A DNA stretch of 64,000 nt from positions 1 to 64,000 of the forward strand of contig QIBA01000045.1 of the NCBI GenBank assembly GCA_003225175.1, read 5' to 3'. Source of the stretch: Acidobacteriota bacterium. GTDB taxonomy: Bacteria; Acidobacteriota; Terriglobia; Terriglobales; Acidobacteriaceae. A program made the translations under genes and the position numbers. Of the stretch, positions 8,165 to 16,676 are shown one piece after another. Position 1 is the first letter of the stretch; each line of letters begins with the position of its first letter. Below the pieces are notes generated by a model. It saw only the letters and a program-made list of their open reading frames with translations. It was not told the DNA's origin and made no database searches.

Positions 8165-9772
8165 ATGAGTAGAGTTGCTGTTCTCGTCGTGAGCACCGTC
8201 CTGCTTGCTGCACAGGATGTGCCGAATCCGCCCAAGGAGTTTGATGGCAAGAGCTGGTGGGATCACGTTAAGGTTCTGGCCGATGACGACATGGAAGGAC
8301 GTGAAACCGGCAGCCCTGGATTGAAGCGAGCGGAGGCGTACGTAGTTAACCAGCTGAAGCAGTCCGGCGTTGAGCCCGCCGGCGAGAACGGCTACTACCA
8401 ACCGGTGAAGCTAACTTCACGCGAGATTGACGAGAAGAACTCCAGCATGGCGCTGGTGAAAGACGGCAAAGCTGAACCCTTGACCCTGGGAGAGGATGCC
8501 TTCTTCTCAACGCGGGCGGAGCTTGCTCCTCAGGTAGAAGCGCCGCTCGTCTTCGTTGGCTACGGCTTGAAAGTTCCAGAACTGAACTACGACGATCTCG
8601 CCGACCTCGACCTCAAAGGAAAGATCGCAGTGATTTTTGGCGGAATTCCATCGAACATCCCTGGACCTCTTGGGTCGCATTATTCGACTGTTGCCGAGCG
8701 CTGGAAGGCTTTGAAGGCGGCCGGAGCAATTGGCGCTTTCAATATTCCCAATCCTGCGTCGATGGATATTCCATGGTCGCGAATGAGTTTGTCGCGCACC
8801 CATCCAAGCATGGATCTCGTGGGAGCGGAGTTCAATGAGACTGCCGGTGAAAAGATCGGCGGCGTTATCAATCCTGCGCGCGCCGACAAGTTCTTCTCCG
8901 CCTCCGGCCATTCCTTTCAGCAGATTCTGGACGCCAGTAAAGATCGCAAACAGCTCCCGCGCTTTCCGCTCAACATTTCGCTCCGCGCTCGCACAAAGAC
9001 TGTCACGCGTCCGGTCGAGTCAGCAAATGTGATTGGCAAGCTGACTGGCACGGATCCAACTCGGAATAACGAATATGTTGTTCTCTCAGCGCACATCGAT
9101 CATCTCGGCATAGGCGAGCCGATTAACGGAGACAAGCTCTACAACGGTGCCATGGACAATGCTTCCGGCGATGCCGTGCTGCTCGATGTAGCCGCCGCGC
9201 TGAAGAGTTCGCCGGAGAAACCGAAGCGGTCGCTGCTCTTCGTCTTCGTTACAGGCGAGGAGAAAGGATTACTCGGATCAAAATATTTCACAGCGCATCC
9301 GACGGTCCCAGCGAAGTCGATGGCAGCGAATATTAATATTGACATGTTCCTGCCGCTGTATCCCATGAAGGCGGTGACGGCCTATGGACTCAAGGAATCA
9401 GATCTTGGCGACGATCTGCGCCGAGTAGCGGAGAAAGACGGAGTCGAGGTGCAAGACGATCCTGAGCCGCAGCGCAACAGCTTCATTCGCAGTGACCAGT
9501 ACAACTTCATTCGTCACGGAATCCCCGCGATCACAATGAAGGTCGGATACAAACCGGGATCTGCAGAGGACAAGGCCTTTCATGACTGGCTGCATGAACG
9601 TTATCACGCTCCTTCAGACGACCTGAACCAGCCCATCGATCAAAACGCGGCGGGCAAGTACGAACAGGTGATCAGTCAGCTGATGCTAACGATCGCAGAT
9701 AACGACAAACGGCCAGAGTGGAAGCAGGAGAGTTTTTTCCGTCGCTACGCGCACACCAGCAGCGGAGATTGA
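8165..9772 (+). CDS. Secreted M28-family metallopeptidase
   Basis: A 535-residue zinc aminopeptidase-like protein. A signal peptide (hydrophobic stretch about residues 3-16) indicates export. A protease-associated domain probably covers residues 130-270. The M28 catalytic domain shows LSAHIDHLG (zinc His and Asp), GAMDNASGDA (bridging Asp), VTGEEKGLLGS (catalytic Glu-Glu), NINIDM and a C-terminal HAPSDDLNQP (zinc His). It therefore has a full active site. AGGAG lies just upstream of the ATG. It follows the ligase cluster on the same strand but after a palindrome, and unlike those genes it is exported, so I regard it as a separate unit. It ends nine bases before the convergent DinB gene. Confidence 0.9.
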   Translation: MSRVAVLVVSTVLLAAQDVPNPPKEFDGKSWWDHVKVLADDDMEGRETGSPGLKRAEAYVVNQLKQSGVEPAGENGYYQPVKLTSREIDEKNSSMALVKDGKAEPLTLGEDAFFSTRAELAPQVEAPLVFVGYGLKVPELNYDDLADLDLKGKIAVIFGGIPSNIPGPLGSHYSTVAERWKALKAAGAIGAFNIPNPASMDIPWSRMSLSRTHPSMDLVGAEFNETAGEKIGGVINPARADKFFSASGHSFQQILDASKDRKQLPRFPLNISLRARTKTVTRPVESANVIGKLTGTDPTRNNEYVVLSAHIDHLGIGEPINGDKLYNGAMDNASGDAVLLDVAAALKSSPEKPKRSLLFVFVTGEEKGLLGSKYFTAHPTVPAKSMAANINIDMFLPLYPMKAVTAYGLKESDLGDDLRRVAEKDGVEVQDDPEPQRNSFIRSDQYNFIRHGIPAITMKVGYKPGSAEDKAFHDWLHERYHAPSDDLNQPIDQNAAGKYEQVISQLMLTIADNDKRPEWKQESFFRRYAHTSSGD

Positions 9773-9781
9773 AGCTCAGCT

Positions 9782-10243
9782 TCAGGACTCGCGCAGACGA
9801 AACAGGATGGCGTAGAGGTGATGAGCCTCGTGTAGCAAGAAGAACTCAAGCCAGAGTGGGACATCCATCTCGCCCAAAACGGGATGGATACCTGTCCTTG
9901 CGAGTTGCTCATCAGAAAGAGAGCTGAGCTGGCTGCGCACGTCTCTGCGAAGTTGTCGGATGCGCGCGAGCAGCAGATCTACAGGTAGAGGTGACCACGA
10001 TGGCCATAGCTCGTCATCTTCTGCGCGATAGCGCCCAAACTGAGGCCGATCTTCGCGCAGAATGCGATTCAGGCGTTCGAGAAATACTTCGTGGTATCGG
10101 CAAAGATGGGCGAGGTTCACCCTTGCGGACCATTTTCCAGAAGCAGGCACGCGATTCCATTCGTCAGCAGTTTTATTTGCGACGAACGCGCTAAGCGAGT
10201 CGAGTTGGTCACGCAGACGCGCTACTGCAAGTTGGTTCAACAT
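9782..10243 (-). CDS. DinB-family four-helix protein
   Basis: A 153-residue DinB/YfiT superfamily protein, probably a cytoplasmic metal-dependent enzyme of unknown substrate; some family members are thiol transferases. Candidate metal ligands are the histidines in NLAHLCRYHEVF and in LLHEAHHLY near the end, a spacing typical of the superfamily. The WSARVNLAHL segment after SGKW matches the usual W(S/T)xxE/N-x-L-x-H pattern. It is convergent with the M28 peptidase. No clear functional context. Confidence 0.82.
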   Translation of the reverse strand: MLNQLAVARLRDQLDSLSAFVANKTADEWNRVPASGKWSARVNLAHLCRYHEVFLERLNRILREDRPQFGRYRAEDDELWPSWSPLPVDLLLARIRQLRRDVRSQLSSLSDEQLARTGIHPVLGEMDVPLWLEFFLLHEAHHLYAILFRLRES

Positions 10244-10278
10244 GCCGGTGTAGATGTGCGGGGATCAGTGTATGCCAC

Positions 10279-10312
10279 AAAAAGAACAGACCCCGCCGGA
10301 GCGGGGTCTGTT
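10279..10312 (-). terminator. Rho-independent terminator of the SYLF gene
   Basis: A perfect 12-bp stem (AACAGACCCCGC at 10285-10296 and its complement at 10301-10312) with a 4-base loop. On the minus strand the stem is followed by C and a T-run (TCTTTTTG). It lies just past the stop of the minus-strand gene at 10325. Confidence 0.85.
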
Positions 10313-10324
10313 GTCAGGAGTTGG

Positions 10325-11050
10325 TTACTTACTGGCGCGCGCTTCGGCGAAGTCACGATGAACTTCGGCAATGAACTCTCGAGCCGACCCAGGCGTACGG
10401 ATTTGTCCGTTCAAGATTTGCGTGAAGGGAACTTCGCGTCCATAGACGTCCTTCGTCGATTTATCATCCTGTTTCACCTCAGCACCGTTGATGTCGATGC
10501 CGGCGAAGAGGCCTTTTGTCCGCGAATAGGTCAGGATTTCAGAGTCCAATTTAATGTTGGTGTCCGCAGCAACCGTTCGCCCAACCGGACCGGCAGCAGC
10601 GCTGGCGTCCACACCGACTTTGAACTTGCTGGAAAGCAGCTTCTGCACGCCCTTGTCGTTCATGACGAGCATGAGAATGTCCGTCGAGGAACCACCGATC
10701 TGCGCTCCCCAGCTTCCTCCACCAAGGAACACGGGTGCCGGTGCGCTCCATTGCGCAGTGTTATTGGAAAGACGGCAAGTCGCGAAGCCGCGGCCATAGC
10801 TTCCACCGAATCCCAGTGCAGCTTTCTTCTGGTTCGGGATGATGACCACGCATTTCGCATGGCTCAGCAAGTCTGACGGAACTCCCTTATCGGGCGCACC
10901 AAACATTTCTTTCAATGTTGAAGTAGCTTCATCAAAACGCTTGGCAACGGCTGGATGATCGTCCTCGAGCTTGCTCTTCGAAGTGTCCGTTTGCGCGAAT
11001 GTGACCGTGCCGAATGCAAGCAGGAACAGTGTCAAAAATAAACTCTTCAT
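10325..11050 (-). CDS. Secreted SYLF/Ysc84-type lipid-binding protein
   Basis: A 241-residue exported protein with an Ysc84/SYLF domain, a fold linked to lipid binding. The start at 11050 gives MKSLFLTLFLLAFGTVTFAQ, a clean signal peptide, with GGGAG about eight bases upstream; the open frame continues 35 codons upstream without a usable start. Domain signs are AKCVVIIPNQKKAALGFGGSYG, SSTDILMLVMN, VGVDASAAAGPVGR and ILTYSRTKGLFAGIDINGA. It stands alone, with its own terminator downstream. Confidence 0.9.
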   Translation of the reverse strand: MKSLFLTLFLLAFGTVTFAQTDTSKSKLEDDHPAVAKRFDEATSTLKEMFGAPDKGVPSDLLSHAKCVVIIPNQKKAALGFGGSYGRGFATCRLSNNTAQWSAPAPVFLGGGSWGAQIGGSSTDILMLVMNDKGVQKLLSSKFKVGVDASAAAGPVGRTVAADTNIKLDSEILTYSRTKGLFAGIDINGAEVKQDDKSTKDVYGREVPFTQILNGQIRTPGSAREFIAEVHRDFAEARASK

Positions 11051-11199
11051 TAGTACTCTCCCTATCCTCTTCAAAGGCTCATTGAGAGCTTCGTGTGTAT
11101 GGATGAGGAGAGCTTCGGCTGCGTTGTGTGCTACTCCCGTGTATTTGGAGTGCATTCCAGGTCAGCAACTCTGCTAATCCAGGAGAAATCGGCTCCAGG

Positions 11200-12750
11200 T
11201 CAGGCGAGCGGGTCAAGTGTGCGCCAACTCCAGCCCTGACGCGCGATCAACAAGTCCGCTCCCTCGGGCCCTGCACTACCTGCCGGGTAGTTTGGGAAGT
11301 TTGGAGCACGAAGTTCTGCCCAGGCGTCCTCGATCGGCGTAATCAGCCGCCACTCGGCCTCGGCTTCATCGCGGCGAGTGAACAACGTCGCATCCCCGCG
11401 CATGGCGTCCAGCAGCAACGTCTCGTAAGCCACCGGACTTTTTGTGCCAAATGCCTCGCGATAACGGAAATTGAGTTGGACGTTGGCGGTGTGCATCTCC
11501 GTTCCGGGCCGTTTCGCGGCGAAATCTACCGAGATGCCTTCGTTCGGCTGAATGCGGAAGGCGATGACGTTACGCTCAATTTCGTGGTCGCTCTCATGTG
11601 CAAACAGGGTCTGAGGAGTTCGTTTGAAGTGAACTGCAATTTCCGTCAGGTTGCGGGAGAGCCTCTTGCCCGTCCTTAGAGAGAAGGGAACCCCAGCCCA
11701 GCGCCAGTTGTCGATGAAGAATTGCACAGCCGCGTAGGTTTCGATCTTCGAATTGGGGGAAACTCCTGGCTCCTGGCGATAACCGGGTACGGGTTTGCCG
11801 TCGATTTGGCCCTGCCCATATTGTCCGCGCACCGTACGATCGGGAACTTCTTCAACACTCATCGGCCGGATGGCGCTTAGCACTTCTACCTTTTTGCCAC
11901 GAACCGAGCTGGCATCGAAAGCCAACGGCGGCTCCATCGCGGTGAGGCTGAGCAGTTGAAGCATGTGGTTGGCAACCATGTCGCGCAAGGCTCCGGTTTC
12001 TTCGTAGAAGCCGGCGCGCTGCTCCACCCCGAGAATCTCGGCGGCGGTGATTTCCACGTAGTCGATGTAGTTTCGATTCCAGATCGGTTCGAAGAGCAGG
12101 TTCCCGAAGCGGAACACCAAAATATTCTGGACAGTTTCTTTGCCGAGATAGTGGTCGATGCGATAGACATCTTCCTCCTGGAATACAGAACGAAGCACTT
12201 CATTCAACCTGCGCGCCGAATCCAGATCGTGGCCAAACGGCTTCTCTATGACAATCCGCGTCCACCCTTTCTCGTTGCGGTGTAGTCCAGCGGCTCCGAG
12301 TCCCCTGATGATCTCATCAAATAAAGAACTGGGCGTTGCGAGATAAAAAAGCAGGTTGGGGCTGCAGTCTTTGCCTCGCATGTCTGCGAGGTACTTCGCG
12401 AGGCGCGGATAGATTTCAGGGTCGTCGGTGTCAGCAGTGAAGTAGCGGATACGCTTGGCGAATTCGCGCCAGCCTTCGGCAGAAAAGTTACGCGCGTCCT
12501 TCGAATGAGCCGCCGCTTCCTCCAGACTGTCGCGAAACTCTTCGTCTGAGAGTTGCTTCCTGCCCATCCCGACGATATCGAAGTGCGGCGACATGCACCC
12601 GACACAGGCGAGATCGTAGAGCGCCGGAATCAGCTTGCGTCGGGTGAGGTCTCCTGTCGCGCCAAAGATTACAAGGATGCAGGAGTCCGCCTTGGGCAGA
12701 GCGGGAGTTGTGTAAGCAGCCGTAGGTCTCGCTTCAACAATTGTCGCCAT
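11200..12750 (-). CDS. zwf: Glucose-6-phosphate 1-dehydrogenase
   Basis: Oxidises glucose 6-phosphate to 6-phosphogluconolactone with NAD(P)+, the first step of the oxidative pentose phosphate route. The 516-residue protein has the N-terminal dinucleotide-binding motif FGATGDLTRRKL (about residues 29-40), the substrate motif RIDHYLGKE with the active-site histidine, and EKPFGHDL. Length is normal. Unlike many bacterial zwf genes it has no 6-phosphogluconolactonase or 6-phosphogluconate dehydrogenase next to it. The next minus-strand gene upstream, the VWFA protein, ends 31 bases before the zwf start, so co-transcription is possible. Confidence 0.97.
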   Translation of the reverse strand: MATIVEARPTAAYTTPALPKADSCILVIFGATGDLTRRKLIPALYDLACVGCMSPHFDIVGMGRKQLSDEEFRDSLEEAAAHSKDARNFSAEGWREFAKRIRYFTADTDDPEIYPRLAKYLADMRGKDCSPNLLFYLATPSSLFDEIIRGLGAAGLHRNEKGWTRIVIEKPFGHDLDSARRLNEVLRSVFQEEDVYRIDHYLGKETVQNILVFRFGNLLFEPIWNRNYIDYVEITAAEILGVEQRAGFYEETGALRDMVANHMLQLLSLTAMEPPLAFDASSVRGKKVEVLSAIRPMSVEEVPDRTVRGQYGQGQIDGKPVPGYRQEPGVSPNSKIETYAAVQFFIDNWRWAGVPFSLRTGKRLSRNLTEIAVHFKRTPQTLFAHESDHEIERNVIAFRIQPNEGISVDFAAKRPGTEMHTANVQLNFRYREAFGTKSPVAYETLLLDAMRGDATLFTRRDEAEAEWRLITPIEDAWAELRAPNFPNYPAGSAGPEGADLLIARQGWSWRTLDPLA

Positions 12751-12781
12751 CTCAAATCCTCGCCTTCATTCGGATCTCACG

Positions 12782-13726
12782 TCACGAACCGATCGGCACG
12801 TAAACTTGTCGTTGGGTCACGAGTTCCACATTGGGAACCTCGGTGCTCAGCTTGATGCGCTCGAATCCAGATTTCTTTCCCGGCTGGGCTTCAAACGTGA
12901 GCAGGAATTGGTGCGAGATACGTTCTGTGAGATCCGTGAAATAGGGTCTGAAGGACGGAGGAGTGTCGTTGCCAACGTAATAGGCTTCTCCGCCGGTAGC
13001 ATCGGCCATTTCGGATAGGTAGTTCTGTCCCCAATTGATCATCCAGGGAGAGTGGCCAAAGTGTCCTCCACCTCTTGCGTATAGAGCATTCACGACAACA
13101 CCTCCGCGTTGCGCCTCCTCGATGGCGGAGTTCAGATATGGATCATCCAAGCCAACGCCGTCCCAAAAGCGATCGATACCATCTGTGATCATGATTACTT
13201 CTCTGGCGCTGTTGGATTGCGGCCACCTTTTGAGTAGATCCTGCAGGGCAAAGTACGGACTCGGAGAGGAGCCGCCATCTCCAATGCTCAAGCGCAGAGC
13301 CTTTGCCGCGAGGGCATGCTCGCTGGTTGGATTCTGCGCAACCAGTGCGGTTCCGTTTCGCATGTAAGCAATGCCAACGAGAACACTTACAGGTTGAGCG
13401 CTTATGAAATCGCGAATGTCGTTGAGCTTGCTGCCCATCTCCGAGGATGAAAGCGAATCATCGATGAGGACAAAGACCTGTGCTCCCACTTCGGGACTCA
13501 AAACGGACTGCCAGGCAAGCACCTTGTCACGCTGTTTGCCTTGAGTGATGGTTACATCTTCCTTGCGGACGGCGGGAACTTGCTTGCCATGTCGTGGTTC
13601 CACACTCACAAGAACTCTACTCTGAACTCCGGGAAATGCAGGCTCCTGCTGCGAAAAGGCAGGAACCGAAGAGGAAAAAGAGAAGACTGTAAGAACAATC
13701 GTTAGCCAAATCTGTGGGAGCTTCAT
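12782..13726 (-). CDS. Secreted VWFA-related protein of acidobacterial type
   Basis: A 314-residue exported protein with a von Willebrand factor A domain. The signal peptide (MKLPQIWLTIVLTVFSFSSS) ends around residue 25. The A domain opens with VFVLIDDSLSSSE, whose DxSxS pattern is the metal-ion-dependent adhesion site. REVIMITDGIDRFWDG supplies the later metal-site strand. The family is greatly expanded in Acidobacteriota and probably mediates protein-protein contacts in the envelope; no specific partner is known. It lies between zwf and the efflux gene, all on the minus strand. Confidence 0.88.
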   Translation of the reverse strand: MKLPQIWLTIVLTVFSFSSSVPAFSQQEPAFPGVQSRVLVSVEPRHGKQVPAVRKEDVTITQGKQRDKVLAWQSVLSPEVGAQVFVLIDDSLSSSEMGSKLNDIRDFISAQPVSVLVGIAYMRNGTALVAQNPTSEHALAAKALRLSIGDGGSSPSPYFALQDLLKRWPQSNSAREVIMITDGIDRFWDGVGLDDPYLNSAIEEAQRGGVVVNALYARGGGHFGHSPWMINWGQNYLSEMADATGGEAYYVGNDTPPSFRPYFTDLTERISHQFLLTFEAQPGKKSGFERIKLSTEVPNVELVTQRQVYVPIGS

Positions 13727-13821
13727 GCGTTACTCCAACAGATTAGATTCCTATTAAGAGCTAGAGGATTCGCAATGCCCGCGCGCCGAAGCTGGTTCGA
13801 CGCAAATCGGCTCACTTCTTC

Positions 13822-15297
13822 CTACTGCTGTACGACTTGTTTTGCTGTCGGACGAACTAAGAGCGCATCGATTTCTTTGCGGTCCCAACCTCCACCGAGA
13901 GCCTTTACCAGGAACACTGATGTCACTAGTCGCTGACCCTGAATCTGCGTGGCAAGCCGCTGGTTGCTAAGTAGCGTCTGCTCTGCAGTAATCACATCCA
14001 GATAAGTAACCAGCCCTCCAACATAGCGGTCGTTAGCAATGTTGAGATAACGCTGTGCATCGTTCACCGCTTTTGCTTGTGCCGAGGCCGCATCTGCCAG
14101 CGTTGTGAGTCCGGATAAACCGTCTTCAACTTGCTGAAAAGCAGTTAGGACCGTGTTGCGATATGTCGCAACTGAGCCCTGATATCCGGCCTTCGCGAAA
14201 TCAACCTGAGCGTGAGTGCGACCACCGTTCAGAATCGGCTCCGCCGCAGAGACTCCCAGCGACCAAAACGTACTTGGCGCAGAGAAAAGGCTGGTGATGT
14301 CAGTGCTATTTAAACCACCGCCGCCGAACAGGGAGATTGATGGATAAAACGCGCTTCTTGCGACTCCGATTAGAGCATTCTGTGCCGCCATCTGGCGCTC
14401 AGCAGTAGCGATGTCGGGCCGGCGTTCGAGCACATCTGTGGGAACGCCGAGAGGTATGGCTGGGATCTGTGTGTTCAGAGTCGCAGGTTGCACGTGAAAC
14501 GTTGGCGCCGGAGCGCCAACCAGCGTAGCGATCGCGTGTTCAAAAGTAGCGCGCTGCTCCTGCAAAAGACGAAGCTGTGCGCGAGCCGCATCGAGCACAG
14601 TCTCTTGCTGTGCAACGTCGAGTCCGGAGGCCACGCCACCAGCATGGCGATTGTTCACCAGAACAAGGCCCTTTTCGTCGTAGGCGATCGACTCCTGTAC
14701 ATCCCCGATCTCGGCATCGAGCTCGCGCAGGGTGAAGTAGTCAGCGGCTAAGTCTGAAGTAATCAGCAACCTGGCGTTCTCGAGATCGGCTGCCGTAGCC
14801 TGATAGGTTGCGTTAGCAGCTTCGACATTCCGACGCACGCGACCGAAAAGGTCGACTTCGTAATTCAGCTGAAACGGGAGCTGATAGACGTTCTGCGTGA
14901 TTGCATTGCTGGGCGCAATCGCAGAAACGGCGGCGCGATTGGTTGAGAGTCGCTGCCGCTGCACACTGGCTCCGCCCGACAATGTAGGGAAGTAGCCGGC
15001 GACCTGAACACGCGCCAGGTCTCGTGCCTGCTCAACTCGCGAGGCGGCAACTTGAATCGATTGATTTGCGTTGAGCGACTGCTCTTCAAGTACGTCCAGC
15101 GCCGGATCCTGATACAGCTTCCACCATGTGCCTTTTGGAATCCCATCACGGGGCTCCGCGGCACGCCACGGTTCCTCAGAGGACCAGACCGGAGGAGTAG
15201 TGACGTTCGATCGTTGATACTTCGGTCCTGCGGCGCAGCCGGTCAAAATCAGCAGCAATAATGCCACGACAGCAAAATTCATCTTCTCTAAAGGCAA
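13822..15297 (-). CDS. RND-type efflux outer-membrane lipoprotein (NodT/OprM family)
   Basis: The outer-membrane channel of a tripartite efflux pump. The signal sequence ends in the lipobox LTGCAAGP, so the mature protein is probably a lipoprotein. Two OEP repeats of coiled-coil and beta segments fill the rest, with family signatures NYEVDLFGRVRR, GVPTDVLERRPDIATAERQM and QVEDGLSGL. The frame opens at a TTG at 15297; an ATG five codons later (15282) is an equally possible start. No membrane-fusion or RND inner-membrane gene is adjacent, which is unusual, so its pump partners must be elsewhere. Confidence 0.92.
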   Translation of the reverse strand: MPLEKMNFAVVALLLLILTGCAAGPKYQRSNVTTPPVWSSEEPWRAAEPRDGIPKGTWWKLYQDPALDVLEEQSLNANQSIQVAASRVEQARDLARVQVAGYFPTLSGGASVQRQRLSTNRAAVSAIAPSNAITQNVYQLPFQLNYEVDLFGRVRRNVEAANATYQATAADLENARLLITSDLAADYFTLRELDAEIGDVQESIAYDEKGLVLVNNRHAGGVASGLDVAQQETVLDAARAQLRLLQEQRATFEHAIATLVGAPAPTFHVQPATLNTQIPAIPLGVPTDVLERRPDIATAERQMAAQNALIGVARSAFYPSISLFGGGGLNSTDITSLFSAPSTFWSLGVSAAEPILNGGRTHAQVDFAKAGYQGSVATYRNTVLTAFQQVEDGLSGLTTLADAASAQAKAVNDAQRYLNIANDRYVGGLVTYLDVITAEQTLLSNQRLATQIQGQRLVTSVFLVKALGGGWDRKEIDALLVRPTAKQVVQQ

Positions 15298-15491
15298 AGT
15301 GAGGACCTCGCAGCCTACTGGATTTCAATACGCAGAATCATCGATATCTTGCAGCGCAGCAACTCAGATGGTTACAAATCTTTACGTGCTCTCCCGCTGC
15401 TTAAGAGACGAGTAGCCCGTCTTGGTATCGGATAATAATAGATAGTTCTGGACGTGCAGATAGCACTGACGCGCCATCTTCCCGAGGAAAT

Positions 15492-16676
15492 TTGACTGCA
15501 ACTCCCAAATTGATGTCCTGGTCAGCGATCTCGATTCTCCTACTTTTTATTAGTGCCTTGCTTCTGAGATCGGGAGTCGCACAGGAGGCATCCACAACGG
15601 CTCCCAGCGCAGGTAGAGCCATAGGGACAGTAACTGCCATCAACGGCAACATCATCTCGGTGAAGACGGATGCCGGCCCGAATGCAGCAGTCACAGTGTC
15701 GGATTCGACTCGCATCGTGAAGACTGCGCCTGGACAAAGAGACTTAAAAGAGGCCACTCCGATTCAGCTTCAGGATTTGCAGGTTGGCGATCGCGTACTG
15801 GCGCGCGGGAGGCCGGGAGATGAAGCAGGCTCAGTCACCGCGACATCGCTGATTGTGATGAAGCAAAGCGATGTAGCGAATCGTCAGCAAAGGGATGTTC
15901 AGGAATGGCAAAGGCGTGGAGCAGGAGGGATTGTTCGTGAGCTCGACGCTGCTTCGGGCGGCATTACGATATCGCCTACTCCAACCCAAACTATCGCGGT
16001 GCATACCAGCGGCGCCACCGTTTTTCTCCGCTATCCTCCGGATTCTGTGAAGTTCAGCGATGCCAAGAAGAGTTCCTTCAGCGAAATCAGGATTGGAGAC
16101 CAGCTTCGAGCGCGGGGCAACAGGAGCGGCGATGGTCAATCGCTGAACGCAGATGCGGTTATCTCGGGAACTTTTAGAAACATTGCGGGCACGGTGAACT
16201 CTATCGATACTTCTGCGGGAACGATCACGGTGATGGATCTGATCCGCAAGAAGAGTGCGATCATAAGGGTCACGCCGGAAACTCAAATGCGCAAGATTCC
16301 GCCCGAGGTCGCGCAACGAATCGCGATGTTCCTGAAGCGTCCTGCCGCTGCGGGCAGCGCCGAACAGGCGTCGAGTCCTCCACCCCAAGGCGGCGGACAA
16401 CAAATGCGCGCTGGCGGAGGCTCACGCGGTCCTGGTGGCGGGCCGGATTTTCAGCAGATTATCCGTCGCATGCCGGCGGCCTCGCTGCCGGATCTTCAAC
16501 AAGGCGACGCGGTGATGATTGTGACGACAGATGCCCCGGCTGACCAACAGGTTATTGCTCTCACTCTCTTAAGTGGCGTTGAACCGATCCTTACTGCCGC
16601 TCCGACGCAAGCTAGCGCTGCCAATTTACTCTCCGGATGGAGCATGGGGAGCGACGCTGAAGGCGGAAATCAGTGA
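15492..16676 (+). CDS. Secreted protein with DUF5666-like repeats
   Basis: A protein of up to 394 residues with an N-terminal hydrophobic signal segment (about residues 9-30) and at least three DUF5666-like beta modules: AIGTVTAINGNIISVKTDAG, GIVRELDAASGGITI and IAGTVNSIDTSAGTITV, each followed by a VGDRV/IGDQL-type segment. A Gly/Pro/Gln-rich stretch at about residues 290-325 separates the last modules. The TTG at 15492 has GAGG four bases upstream and gives a basic N-region; the ATG at 15513 is the alternative. Its TGA overlaps the GTG of the next gene (GTGA), pointing to co-translation with the receptor-like protein. The function of DUF5666 proteins is unknown. Confidence 0.78.
   Translation: MTATPKLMSWSAISILLLFISALLLRSGVAQEASTTAPSAGRAIGTVTAINGNIISVKTDAGPNAAVTVSDSTRIVKTAPGQRDLKEATPIQLQDLQVGDRVLARGRPGDEAGSVTATSLIVMKQSDVANRQQRDVQEWQRRGAGGIVRELDAASGGITISPTPTQTIAVHTSGATVFLRYPPDSVKFSDAKKSSFSEIRIGDQLRARGNRSGDGQSLNADAVISGTFRNIAGTVNSIDTSAGTITVMDLIRKKSAIIRVTPETQMRKIPPEVAQRIAMFLKRPAAAGSAEQASSPPPQGGGQQMRAGGGSRGPGGGPDFQQIIRRMPAASLPDLQQGDAVMIVTTDAPADQQVIALTLLSGVEPILTAAPTQASAANLLSGWSMGSDAEGGNQ

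Noticed and set aside
8165-9772. M28 peptidase as part of the ligase cluster
   Set aside because: It is exported, while the cluster proteins are cytoplasmic, and a palindrome separates it; kept as a separate unit.
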